Positions 45,121-55,214 of a stretch of 64,000 nucleotides of DNA are shown here, piece by piece. The stretch is from Thalassia testudinum (taxonomy: Eukaryota > Streptophyta > Magnoliopsida > Alismatales > Hydrocharitaceae): positions 43,599,001 to 43,663,000 of the forward strand of contig JAZHRO010000003.1 in assembly GCA_037157565.1 (NCBI GenBank), read 5' to 3'. The notes beneath the pieces were generated by a model. That model did no database searches. It saw only the letters and a program-made list of their open reading frames with translations, and had not been told where the DNA came from. The position numbers and the translations under genes are program-made. How positions within the stretch are numbered: the first letter of the stretch is position 1; each line of letters begins with the position of its first letter.

Positions 45121-45269
45121 GGATCAGCAGCGATGGACACAACTCCAGTAAATAGAGTAGGTGTGTCAAAGTAATAGAAACCATCTCGCTCTACACCCCC
45201 ACTTATGATTTCTCTCGTCTGTCGGTCTTGAAAGTAACGGTGATCATCAAACACCACACGGCATCCAAG

Positions 45270-45780
45270 ATCCTTGCAGATGTGGCTCATGGATAGCAGG
45301 TTCATTAGGAACTCGGAAACAATGAACAGTTCAATCATCATCTTCAGAGATGTGCATACGCTCCCAACTGCGATGATTGGTGACATGGCCCCATTGGCCA
45401 CTCTGACATCTTTAATCCCGCATGAAGTCGTGGGATTTACAAGCAGCTCCACATCTCTTGTAAGATGAATAGAGACACCAAAATCAACTACCCATGCTCC
45501 TCCAGCTTGCTTCTTCTTTAGGTTGTCTTGGGTTGCAAATGCAAGCCCTTGTAGAACTGAAATTGATCCTTCTTTTGGACTAATCACATCTTCCTTGCAT
45601 GAGAGAAGGCTCATCATGCTTAAGGGATAAATCTTCATCATTAATGGTGAGAGAAGACACATCACCACACATATAAGATGTGAAAGAAGCCTCATCACAC
45701 AAGATGCACCACCAAGAACTAGAGATCGAGGCCACATATTGGCCTGTTAGACCACTGATGGACCACCAGCAGGCCTTCAA
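45270..45780 (-). pseudogene. Copia D2 acidic linker and protease
   Basis: A 206-codon frame (45737-45117) holds GGAWVVDFGVSIHLTRDVELLVNP, protease with DFGV in place of DSGA, then VRVANGAMSPIIAVGSV, LMNLLSMSHICKDLGCRVVFDD and RQTREIISGGVERDGFYYFDTP. Upstream, in a neighbouring frame, CDEASFTSYMCGDVSSL and LKHDEPSLMQGRC carry the acidic repeat also found in D and J. This is the longest pol frame left in the window. Confidence 0.8.
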
Positions 45781-46164
45781 CTACTAGTAGACACGCCAAC
45801 AGACCCCTGTGCGGCAACAGCAAGAGCACAGGTAGTCCTTTGGCTACTAGTGGTGGCACGGGGAGAGCCTTCTCTTGAGTCGCTGTTGCTGCTACCATGC
45901 TCTAGTGATCTTCCTTCCATAAAATCACCTTTGTGTTCGTGATTGGATCATTTTTTGGGTAGCTATTTGGTGGGATATCGAAGCATCGGTCTAGGGCCGC
46001 TACTCTGATATCATGTGAGGAATAAAAGATGCATTGCCACTCAAAGGAAACACTGGCCTCACTTTTATAATAAAGAGAATTGGGTAAATTACAGACATCC
46101 ATAAAAAAGATAAAATAACAAATATATCCTCAACAATATATGTATATATTATTAGCGTGCCAGA

Positions 46165-46960
46165 TGAGTTGAGGGGCATATTGTATTTTTTTTTGTTTTA
46201 TTGGACCTCCTTGTAATTTTCCAAGCTTCTCCTCTATAAAAGAGAGGCAACGGTTTCTTTGATTGAATGAGAAACATTATTTCCCTTCATATGAGCGATC
46301 TTAGATCGGTGGTTTGATATCCCACCAAATATCCACTAAAGAAACATGTTTGGATCACCGACATGGTAATCCAAAGAATGATTGACGAAAGGGTGCACAC
46401 AGTGGCAACAATGCCAATAGGAGCCGTAGCAGCACCATCGTTGGTATGGCCAACAGCAACACTGCCAACACCAGTTTTGCGTGGCCTATTGCAGCCTACA
46501 GCGTGGTCTACTATGGTCTGCCATGGCCTGCTGTGGCCCCTGCAGTGGCTCGACGTTGTGGTCTACATGTTGTACCGGGTGTTTCCTCCATGTTTTTCTA
46601 CATGATGAGTCTTCTCTTACGATTTAGTTCCAAGTTTTTGTTGATGATGAGCCTTTTCTAGCAAGTGGTGATCAAGTTTTTCTCCATGAGCATGATGAGT
46701 CATCTCTCATGCAAATCAAATTCTCTTTGCCTAAGAAGGCAAAAATTAGACTGGTGTGGTGTTGGTCTTTCAATACACAAGTAATCCAGTATGAGCAACA
46801 AGAGGCCCAGACCTTGGGTCATAGATTCAGGTACATCTATTCATCTCACTAGGAACATTGGGGAGTTGAAGAATCCCTCTAGACCACGTGGAATCAAGTC
46901 AGTGTGGCCAATGGGGCAAGCTCTCCGATTTTCATAGTTGGAGCGGTATAGGTGGGGTGG
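46165..46960 (+). mobile_element. Copia J: gag-less copia fragment, plus strand
   Basis: An LTR of about 127 bp (46165-46291; GAGTTGAGGGGCATATTG start, CTATAAAAGAGAG box) is followed by the damaged primer site and the leader motif GATATCCCACCAAATAT. The acidic linker lies at 46590-46720 (HDESSL, DDEPF, EHDESSLMQIKF). Protease follows: WVIDSGTSIHLTRNIGELKNPSRPRGIKS, at about 46817. It breaks off near 46960. The distance from primer site to protease is about 525 bases with no gag, as in D and D2. Confidence 0.75.
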
Positions 46961-47382
46961 GCTTATACCATAAAGGGCACTATTTATCGAAGAAGCAAGG
47001 GAAGCAACCCACTAGCTGACTAGCAAGGGCGTCCCAAACCCCAGCCGACTGGCAACAACCACTTTGATCACCATCCAACTACTCGAGAGGTCGTCCAATG
47101 GCTCTAAAGACCACCTCTGCCACCAACAACACTTGTGCTTGCTTGGGCTGGTAAAACCAGCACCACTAGGGCACTACAGCAAGTCCTACCGCCTTCTCTC
47201 TCACCGCTATAGCATTGGATACCCGCCAGAGCACTGTTAGCCTCTTCTGTCAGCCATGAAAGGCCCATTTGGATTGATTTTCTACCGCTACTAACCATTA
47301 GTGGTGATATTTTGGTGTTATAATGATCCTAGCCCTACTCTAATGAACTAAAGGTTAACCTAGTACTTTAATATAGTGAGAA
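46961..47382. other. Junction between J and M, probable leader DNA
   Basis: CCA/GCC-rich sequence coding for nothing recognisable. It resembles the GC-rich leaders before gag in other copias here, so it may be the 5' leader of M whose LTR is lost. The minus-strand frame 47104-47298 is chance. Confidence 0.4.
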
Positions 47383-48155
47383 ATGGCCTCCGAAGTAGTT
47401 GATTCTCCCACATAAGATAGAAATCAAGGGAAGTTCAAGAATCCCTTTTTTCGATCCAATAGTCAAGTTTGATGGGACCAATTATGCACTCTGGTCACAG
47501 ACTCAGTCAATCTTGAATGTTGTCGAAGGGCACGACAATGAGCACATTCTCACCGAATTAAAGCCCACTAAGAAAACAAAAAAATATGCCACTTGGAAGG
47601 ACAATGCGATGGTGAGGGCATGGATTACGAACACCATTCAATGCATTACAACAAAACCAAGTACTGCAAGATGGCAAAGGAGATGTAGGAGATTCTTCGG
47701 CAAACCTACTGCTAAGAGAATAATGCAATATGCATTCTTCAGCTTCATCATGAAATTGCACATATGAGGTAAGAGGGTAGGTCACTTATGCAATACTTTT
47801 CAACTCTCAAAGTCAACTTTTGAGAGACTAAATGTGTACACCGCAGTGTGTCCATGTGAAACCCGAAAGACATATCAGTCTTAGACAAAGGTATGACACT
47901 TCCTTGCAAGGTTGGATCCTACTAGATAAAACTCAAATGCTAACACAACCAAAGATATCAACAATAGAAGAAGCATATAGTCGTTTGGGTAGACAAGTTG
48001 TCACTGTTTCTTCTTCTAGTCGTGCAGAACACACATCTACCATGGCTACCTTTTAGGAAAGAGGCAAACCTTCTACTCCATATACCAGAGGACATGGATG
48101 TGGATGAGGAGGTTAAGGGTGTACTAGGCCCCAATGTTCTCATTGGAAGAAGTAG
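47383..48155 (+). pseudogene. Copia M gag, N-terminal part
   Basis: An early stop and shift follow MASEVVDSPT. The main frame gives SSRIPFFDPIVKFDGTNYALWSQTQSIL, EHILTELKP and KYATWKDNAMVRAWITNTIQC. Further frames give MQYFSTLKVNF, CVHVKPERHISLRQRYDTSLQGWILLDKTQML and PKISTIEEAYSRLGRQVVTVSSSSRAEHTSTMATF. The zinc knuckle that should follow is cut by the insertion and picks up at 48960 (IGHFEDMC). Confidence 0.72.
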
Positions 48156-48957
48156 GACTGTGATAAACTTCTCAAGTTCGATATCCGTACACATACAATT
48201 CGTTAAAAGCTTGGTTTAGATTTAATTTGCAAAGAAAAGAATCAAATATGAACGTAGTTTTAGGCTCGTTTATATAAATGAACCAAACGTAAACAAGGTA
48301 GGCTCATTCGAATTCGATGCATTAAAGGCTCGATAAATATGTGTATGTTTTATGTATGTAAATATGAACGTAGTTTTAGGCTCGTTTATATAAATGAACC
48401 AAACGTAAACAAGGTAGGCTCATTCGAATTCGATGCATTAAAGGCTCGATAAATATGTGTATGTTTTATGTATGTAAATAAAATTCCAAATTCATTCCCA
48501 CTCCTACATTCCTCATGCACTCAGAAATTGAGAACCTGCATTTAAAAGAAACAAAAATACAAAACCTGCATCATTTAACTTTCTCATTCCTTTCTTAGAA
48601 GGATTTCTCATTCCATTTTTCGGATATAATTTATATATTTTTTAATGTTTTGCTCTATGGCTTAATTTTCTTTTGAGTTATATCTATCCATCTTGCACTT
48701 ATAATAAAATATCACCAAATAATTATACTTCAAACGAACCCTCAAATGAATCCTAAATGAATTAAACTAAAATTATCAACATTTCTAAACTTTACGCTTA
48801 AATCAACCATAAATGAACTAATCAAACATTAAATAACATAAATGAATCAAACAAACCTCACCCCTATTTTTCCATACCGAACCTGAACCTTAAAAAGCTC
48901 TTATCAAACCAAACCAAACCTTGGTAGGTTCACCAAGGTTCGATTCATTTACACCAC
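48156..48957. mobile_element. Unclassified DNA insertion in M, ends ATTTACACCACCA
   Basis: About 800 bases of AT-rich DNA that interrupt gag. The right end (CATTTACACCACC) with nearby AACCTTGGTAGG words resembles the terminal part of GGGGTGTAAA-type hAT elements. The left end is unclear and no target duplication can be read. It contains a perfect 116-bp tandem duplication. Confidence 0.45.
48244..48475. repeat. Perfect 116-bp tandem duplication
   Basis: The units 48244-48359 and 48360-48475 appear identical base for base, starting AAATATGAACGTAGTTTTAG and ending TTATGTATGT. A third unit begins (AAATA) and stops. Identity in otherwise decayed DNA means a very recent duplication or an assembly artefact. 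Confidence 0.92.
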
Positions 48958-50540
48958 CATAATGATGATTGGTCACTTTGAGGATATGTGTTAGACCAAG
49001 CATGAGAAGTCTGTTACCGCTCATCAGGCTGTTGCAGCACTAGAGATGATGCCGAAGATTGCTCCTATTAGTAGGACTGAGTATGATAATCCGATTCAAA
49101 GGCTCAGCCAACATGGTCTTCCACTTACCCTTACTCAAGCCACCTTCAACTCATCCATAGGGAATGTTGACATGGTAGCCTCCACCAGCCCATCAGGTAC
49201 ATCCTTAGCATGTGAGTCTTCTACATGAGACACAAATCGATTGGTCAACTTAGGTGCATCATGTCACATATGTGGAGATGCAAAGCAATTCTCCATATTA
49301 AGGTTGGTCCGATCAGGCAAGACCATCCTAATTGTCGATAGGAGATAATACTCAATCACTAGTCAAGGAAAGGCTTACAACACTTCCCACATACGACTGA
49401 AGAATGTTTTATTGGCCATTGATTATCCTTTAAGTCTACTTTCTATCAGCAAAATTACAAAGGAATTATATTACAGAAGATATACTAACAGGCAGGTGAT
49501 TGGTTGTGGTCGTGAGGAACGGATTGTCTACCATCTCCTATAGTCACCATAAGCCAGATAATTTTCCATTCCCTTAAGAAATGCTTCAAGCTATTTACAG
49601 AATCTGCATTTTGGCCATTTTCCTTTATCGAAACTACGTGTGATTCCTCAAATACCCCTACAGTTACCTTCTAGTATGAGGCCTACTAGTTAGGAAAACA
49701 TCATAGGAGTTCCTTCCCTAATCAACACACCTGGTGTTCGAGTCTATTTTTCAGTTATTTCACTTTGACATTTGGGGTCTCGGTTGTGCTCCGAATCGCT
49801 CAAGGCACAAGTTCTATTTGATTGTTGTTGATGACTACTTTCGAGTGTCATAGGTTTTTTTGTTGAAATCCAAGTCTGATGGTGGTGATGTCATCAAAAA
49901 TGTTTTAGTAGAAATAAAAACTCAATTTGGTGTTGATGTGAAAGTTGTCTAATATGATAATGCTTTGAAATTTTATACTCAGTCACTCCATTTTTTTTTC
50001 CAGAGGCATGGTATTCTTCACCAAACTAATTGTCCTTATACTTCACAGTAGAATGGCATAGCTAAGTGGAAGCACCATCGTATTCTTGACGTTGCCTAGA
50101 TTATTTTTATTCAAAATATGTTCCTCTCCTACTAGTAGGTGATGCGGTGCCCACTACTTGTTATCTAATAAATAGGATGCCATCTACTATTTTGGATGAG
50201 GAAGTTCCCTACACAATCTTATTCCCTGACCCGAAACTATTTCAGGCCTCACCTAAGGTCTTTGGTTCAGTTATCTCTGTTCATCTCCTTGATTCCAACT
50301 ACGACAGCCTACCTGCTTGGGGAGTTAAATGTATCCTTGTTGGGTATCTTAAGACTCAAAAAGGGTATACGTGCTATAATCCTACTAGTTAGTGCCATTA
50401 TGTTAGTGTCGACATTACCTTTCATGAGGTCATACCCTATTATTCCACCTCCGGTTCATGGATCAGTACTCATGCTTCTAAGGATGAGATTGTTACTTCT
50501 ATTCCTACTCCTACATATGGCTAGGAAATTAGGTTCAAAA
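48958..50540 (+). pseudogene. Copia M gag end, protease and integrase
   Basis: IGHFEDMC-stop-TKHEKSVTAHQAVAALEMMPKIAPISRTEYD (zinc knuckle tail and linker, 48965-49085). The protease is reduced to LGASCHICGDAKQFS-like words (49245-49300). The integrase shows HFDIWGLGCAPNRSRHKFYLIVVDDYFRVS, YDNALKFYTQS, HQTNCPYTSQ-stop-NGIAKWKHHRILDV (Glu to Lys again) and CYLINRMPSTILDEEVPYTILFP (50155-50215). The C-terminus GYLKTQKGYTCYNPTS is at 50340-50390. Frames are often interrupted. Confidence 0.7.
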
Positions 50541-50740
50541 TGATTTTACTATCGTCGCCAATGAACCCCTCCTCTTAAGCCCAATCTGTCATCTGCACCT
50601 GAGGTAATCCCATCCCCTAATAGCACCAATGCCACTTGTAGTTTTGATGCAGCAAGGATTACCAATGTCCTTATTGCACAAGAAGATCCTAGTATACCTC
50701 AGCAGTCTAAGGTAGTTGCTACAGATGCTCCTGAATAGAG

Positions 50741-50998
50741 TTGACAAAAGGGCTAGCACTCAATATGCTCGGCTCAGGATCTGATAAAACTATCATATTC
50801 AAAGGGTCAAACTATAAATATTTTTAGTATGTGGGCATAGTTGTAATTTTTCCACTACTTAAGATGTAAGAAATCTTAATGGTATAAATAAATCCTAAGG
50901 GCTTCCTCTCTAATTATCATTAGAGGGAGGGAAAACCCTAGGCCCAAATGAGAGAAGGGCACACTACTTGAATTGGGTTAATAAATGCCCTTCCTTTC
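50741..50998 (+). repeat. LTR-like fragment with TATA box
   Basis: AT-rich, with GGTATAAATAAATCC (about 50880) and a downstream run typical of an LTR R/U5 region. It lies between the end of M and the gypsy LTR. It could be a solo LTR, but no partner, polypurine tract or target duplication is seen. No gene. Confidence 0.35.
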
Positions 50999-51601
50999 TG
51001 ATGAGGGGCAAAAATCGCCTTCGGATCCAAAACTCCACGCATGACCCAGCAGAGGATCCAGCTACCAGCTTACAGGATAAGCAAGTGGATCCGGTACCAC
51101 CCGACTCGCTTGCAACCAGCCGGACCTGAAATTGGATCCATCCAACCTGCTGAAAGATTCGATGCAGCCAAGGCTAAAATCACGACAAGACAGAAGTGAC
51201 TACCTACAACCTAACAACAGACAAGTAGTCTGACAGAAAATGTCTAAGTACTAGGCTAAGAATCCTTCCAGCACTATAAATAGCGAGGAGAGGCCCTCGA
51301 GACCTACCCCTAGGCAACTCAAGAGAAAAAGAGAGGTCTTGTAATCTCGTTAATACTAGTGCAGAGGTGGGAGTATCATCCTCTCCCCAAACGTACACCC
51401 CTTGCAGTGTAATTGAGTCACCAACTCCTTCTGCCTCTCTTGTGATTGCTTATGATTTATTGGTTTGAACCCTTCGATTGTGCAGGAGGTTCGACCATGT
51501 CCCTTTCGTGATGAGATATTTTGCGGATATGCAACGCTCCCTATGTCTATAAATCTCTTGATGACCATCAATGGCCTTGACGGCGGCCACGAGGTTCATC
51601 A
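50999..51601 (+). repeat. Ty3/gypsy LTR, Tat/Retand-like
   Basis: About 603 bp from TGATGAGGGGCAAAAATCGC to a terminal CA. Internal marks include a CTATAAATAGCGAGGAGAGG promoter region, ACCCCTAGGCAACTC, TTGTAATCTCGTTAATAC and TCAATGGCCTTGACGGCGG near the end. These are typical words of the plant Tat-lineage LTR. It is followed by TGGCATCATCTGTGGGAATG (51604), a variant of the TGGCGCCGTCTGTGGGAA primer site. Only the LTR and a few hundred bases of possible internal DNA remain. Confidence 0.75.
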
Positions 51602-52869
51602 AATGGCATCATCTGTGGGAATGCCAACAGAAGTGCCACGCTCTTCCAAGCATCCAGTGGCAAAGAGGTGATGCCTCTCCGGCATCTTGCCCCAACCTTC
51701 CAAATAAGAAAACTTCTACGATGGTCTTGATGAATCGAATTTGCACACGGAAAGGATTGGATTTGGAAAATCCATCGATCAGATAAAATTTATAACCGAA
51801 ACTCGAAAGATGAGTCCCAGGTTGAACACGGGGAGTCAAACATTTGATTTTGAAAAATACACGTTTCGTTTTATTTCTTTTTTGTCGTTTCTTATCTTTT
51901 CTAATTTTTTTGTATTTTTAATAGGGCAAGAGATCAGGTCGATAAAATTTTATCTAACTAATCTACTTGCAAAATATAAAAGAGAGAGAGAGAATCAATC
52001 ATATATTTCAAAACAAATGTTTGTTACGACTAGGAAAGTAGGAAAACTACACTAAAAAGCGATAAAGATTGATAGAGATGAGAAGAATCCCCCTTGACGA
52101 TCGCTTGGAGGACGACTAGCTTTGATGGCACCCCGAAGAAGGTGGTGAGGAGCAGGACGAGGGAGAAAACGACGGAGGGACTAGGCAGGACGTCATCATG
52201 GCGAGGATTTACTTCCCGAAATAGGTAAGAAGACAGTCACGGGATGCTCCACGAAGGGGGATGAGAGGTAAGGAAAAATATTTGATTTCTACTTTAGAAG
52301 AGCATCCCAAGCTTGGGACAAGCTCTCTCTAGAGCCTTGGAGGTGGTGAGAGGAAGAAAGGAAGAGATGGAGAAGAATGGAGGGGGGTACGTCCTTTTAT
52401 AGTGGAAGGAAGAGGAGGAATTCGTGCATAAGGCATTAGTGACAGCTGCAATCGTCACTAAAGATCCGCCTAAGTATCGCTGAAGATCCGCACCAACTCA
52501 CCTTGTTGTTGCTGTGCTTGCATGCCCTTCACACGCCTTGTCACACGCATTCGCTGGCGTGGCATTGTGTGCGCACTGCGGTGCAGGTGCGTTGCGGTGC
52601 GCACACGTCTGCGCATGTGCACTGCGGGGCGCCCTCGATGTCCAATTGGAGGATTGGGGGAGCATTGCGAGTTTCGAACCCGCGCCCCTCCTTTGGGAAC
52701 GCGCCTCAAGACCATCGTGCTACACCTAAGGGATTGTCGCGAGGAGAAGCTTCTGGAGCTCGGTGCGGAGGCTTCCTAACCGTTGGATGATGATCCAACG
52801 GCTAGGATTCGAGAGTGTAGATGATGAAGGGCGTGGGTGGTCGTTGCTGGCCAGTGTTGGTCATCTAGA
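51602..52869. other. Unassigned block, GC-rich, with tRNA-like segment
   Basis: The left part (51602-51870) is probably leader of the gypsy element. From about 52060 the sequence is GC-rich. On the minus strand it has a CACTATAAAAGGAC box (complement near 52395) and a pyrimidine-rich region after it, so it may be a minus-strand LTR. No frame has a recognised domain. The short overlapping plus frames at 52503-52790 are by-products of GC richness. A (GA)n run lies near 51985. Confidence 0.4.
52662..52728 (-). repeat. tRNA-like A-box/B-box segment
   Basis: On the minus strand TAGCACGATGGT resembles an RNA polymerase III A box. GGGTTCGAAACT, 42 bases further, fits a B box (GGTTCGANNCC). The spacing fits a tRNA body. 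There is no good acceptor stem or anticodon arm, so it is not a working tRNA gene; a SINE head or tRNA-derived piece in a retroelement is more likely. Confidence 0.35.
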
Positions 52870-54816
52870 TAAAGCACATGACATGGTATCTACTCGTGAA
52901 TCACTGAGAAAGGCAATCTATTAATAAGGTAGCAAAATGTGAGAACTGCATCTCCCCAATAGTTTTGTGACACACTGTTATGGATAAGGATGTGTTTGTG
53001 CTTCCTCTCTGCAATCCCATTCTGCTGAGAGGTGTAAGGACATAAGGTATGATGAATTATGCCATGTAAACTATAGAACTCCACCAGTTGACGAGTATAA
53101 AACTCCAAAGCATTATCAGATTTAAGAGTTTTGATGCAAATGTCAAATTGATTCTTTATCATCAATACAAACATCTCAATCAATGAACCCACTTCAGACT
53201 TCTTCATGAGAAATAGCTAGGACAAACTAGAAAAATCATTAACCACAATCAAATAGTACCGATGTCCTACTCTATCAGGAGTCCTATTGGGACCCCAAAC
53301 ATCAAGATGCACTAACTGAAAACACGAAGACGAACGTGATCAAGTAGCAGCTGAAAAGGAAGATCTATGATACTTCCCAAGATGACATGCATCACAGGTG
53401 AGCTATGTAGTTAGAGATACATAAGGAAAAAGCCTGCATAATTTGTCCAGGAAAGGATGACCCAACCGTCAATGCCACTGTAGAGCACTCCCTGACATGG
53501 TACTCATCAACACGCTGTAGCCATGGGACCTTGCTAAAGTCGGTAAACACCTCCTTCATATCCATTACCAATAGTCTTCCCTATCATTCTATCCTAAAAA
53601 ATACACCCACGCTCATCAAAGATGTCACGACAATTCATCTACTTGATTTTCACTGACAGAGAACAAATTCATTAATAAACGTGGAACAAACTGGACACGA
53701 TTAAGTTGCATAAAGGGGGGTAACATTAATTTCCCCCTGACTACTAATAGGAGCAAGTCGCCCATCAGCTACCTGTACTGTGAGACCTTGACAGATAGGT
53801 TGAATCTACCCAAAACACTGCAGATTACCAGATAAATGATTGGAGCACCTGAGTCAATCAACAACGTCACACCAATAGTTGAAGCATCATCCACGGCGGT
53901 CCCTAACACAATCTTTGACTGGGATGCTACCATGTTCACAGAAACACATTGCCATAATCTGATTTCAATGCACCACAGAAAGGGTACACGTAACACACCC
54001 CTGAACTTCTTCATAATCAAATTTGAAAACTGATAGAAAATGGGGAAGACACGCCCCAACAAATGCACCAAACGAGGAATACACACCCCAAAAATCTCCG
54101 CTCACACGCGGTTAATACTTACGGGGAATATACACCCCAAAAACATGTATCAAAGGAGAATACACACCCCAAAACAAATAGATCAAAAGATCAGAAAGGT
54201 TATACCACAGATAAGAAGGCTCTTGATTCAAAACTCCACTACACTCAAGAACCTCCCTACAACGTGTTGGTGGCCAGTAGCCTGCTCTCCGGTGGCCTGG
54301 GCGGTAATTGGGAGAGAAGGCGACAGTGGTGTGCTGCTCTAAAGCGGCGGCGGCGACCTACAGAGCAGCAGCGAGTGGTGACGTGCTACAGCAACACGAC
54401 GTGGCACTGCGGTAAGCTGCTCAGCCCTAGGCGATGCTACAGAGCTGCGACGTGGCTACTGCAGCCTGAGGCGATGCCGCAGCAACGCACCGATGGGTAC
54501 CATAGCAGTATGAGGCGACGCTGTGGGAAGTTGCTGCAACGGCGGCGGGGATAGACGATGAAGCTGCGGCACGGTGCCGACAATGCCGTCGGTGGTGGCG
54601 GTGGCGTCCAACAGTGGTGGGGCTTGAAGGTAAGGTTAGGGTTTCTTTGGTGGCGTCCCCAACTTAGTGCTCTGATACCAAGTTGAAGAAAAAGAGTTTT
54701 CTTAATTTACCAAGTCGTCCCTACACCTATATATAGGAGAGGAAAAAGTTACACCATAAACCCACTACAAAAATAAAAGTAACAAAATACCCCTTACTAC
54801 AAAGCATAACTCAACA
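52870..54816 (-). mobile_element. Copia K: 5' half of a minus-strand copia
   Basis: The 5' LTR is 54681-54816 (136 bp, ends ACTCAACA), with the primer-site complement GCTCTGATACCA directly left. Then come a GC-rich leader (54660-54100), protease and integrase to 52870, where it is cut. No gag motif is seen in the roughly 820 bases between primer site and protease. Reverse transcriptase, RNase H and the 3' LTR are missing. Confidence 0.72.
52880..54090 (-). pseudogene. Copia K protease and integrase
   Basis: Protease: DDASTIGVTLLIDSGAPIIYL (about 53850), with an intact DSG. The integrase core is SEVGSLIEMFVLMIKNQFDICIKTLKSDNALEFYTRQLVEFYSLHGIIHHTLCPYTSQQNGIAERKHKHIL, then YWGDAVLTFCYLINRLPFSVIHE (53207-52890). 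The catalytic Glu in NGIAERK is intact here, unlike in A, D, F and M. The zinc-binding part (53500-53340) is broken. K resembles A in this region. Confidence 0.75.
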
Positions 54817-54839
54817 GGCAAGGCTAAAATTATTCAGTT

Positions 54840-55200
54840 GAAGTAAGAGTTAACCCATATCATGTAAGGAAAGATGAGCGTGATAAAGTATTGAAACAAG
54901 GTGCAAAATATATGCAAGGAACTTTCACTCGTTGGTCATACCACCAGTTTACTGATAAGGTCATCCATTACCTTGTTGGCCTACGTAATGAATAGAAAAT
55001 GTTCATCACCATTGTGACTATTAGACCACCTCTTCCGACATTTGAGGAACTCAAATTCTTATTAGTCCAGCATATGATAGCCTGGTTCTTCGAAAAGTAA
55101 TCTTTTGTCTCAGGAATTTGAAGCCTTCGCCATGAAGGAAAATGAGCATGTACACCCAATTCACGTTGATCATGAATAACCTCAAGTCTCTAAGAAAGAC
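54840..55200 (+). pseudogene. Copia gag fragment
   Basis: A translated frame gives FTRWSYHQFTDKVIHYLVGLRNE, MFITIVTIRPPLPTFEELKFLLVQHMIAWFFEK and HVHPIHVDHE, which read like the middle of a copia gag (WSYHQF...IRPPLPTFEELKSLL). It has several stops. No LTR or neighbouring domain of the same element is seen. Confidence 0.5.
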
Positions 55201-55214
55201 ATTCATCTAAGGAG

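Larger units (their letters stand above)
42418..46135 (-). mobile_element. Copia D2: second gag-less copia
   Basis: LTRs are 122 bp each (42418-42539 and 46014-46135), both starting TGTRAGGAATAAAAGA. The flanking pentamers TTATA and ATATA agree at 4 of 5 positions. The polypurine complement (TTCCCCTCAAGTT) is at 42540 and the primer-site complement (CTCTGATATCA) at 46003-46013. Order from the right: leader, acidic linker, protease, integrase, reverse transcriptase, RNase H. The distance from primer site to protease is about 530 bases and no gag motif is present. It has the same architecture as D and J. Confidence 0.88.
47383..50740 (+). mobile_element. Copia M: gag to integrase, no LTRs seen
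   Basis: Starts at a gag ATG (47383) and runs through gag, an inserted DNA stretch (about 48155-48957) that splits the zinc-knuckle region, protease-like remnants and integrase to about 50540. A serine/proline-rich linker to 50740 follows, where the sequence changes. Reverse transcriptase, RNase H and both LTRs are absent. The gag block KKYATWKDNAMVRAWI is the same type as copia A. Confidence 0.7.

Noticed and set aside
52662..52728. Functional tRNA gene
   Set aside because: A and B boxes are approximate, and no acceptor or anticodon stem could be folded by eye.
52503..52790. Three overlapping plus-strand frames in GC-rich DNA
   Set aside because: Open frames are expected by chance in GC-rich sequence. 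Their Cys/His-rich peptides have no regular spacing of a zinc finger.
54063..54554. 163-codon plus-strand frame
   Set aside because: Antisense to the leader of copia K. The real element runs on the minus strand there.
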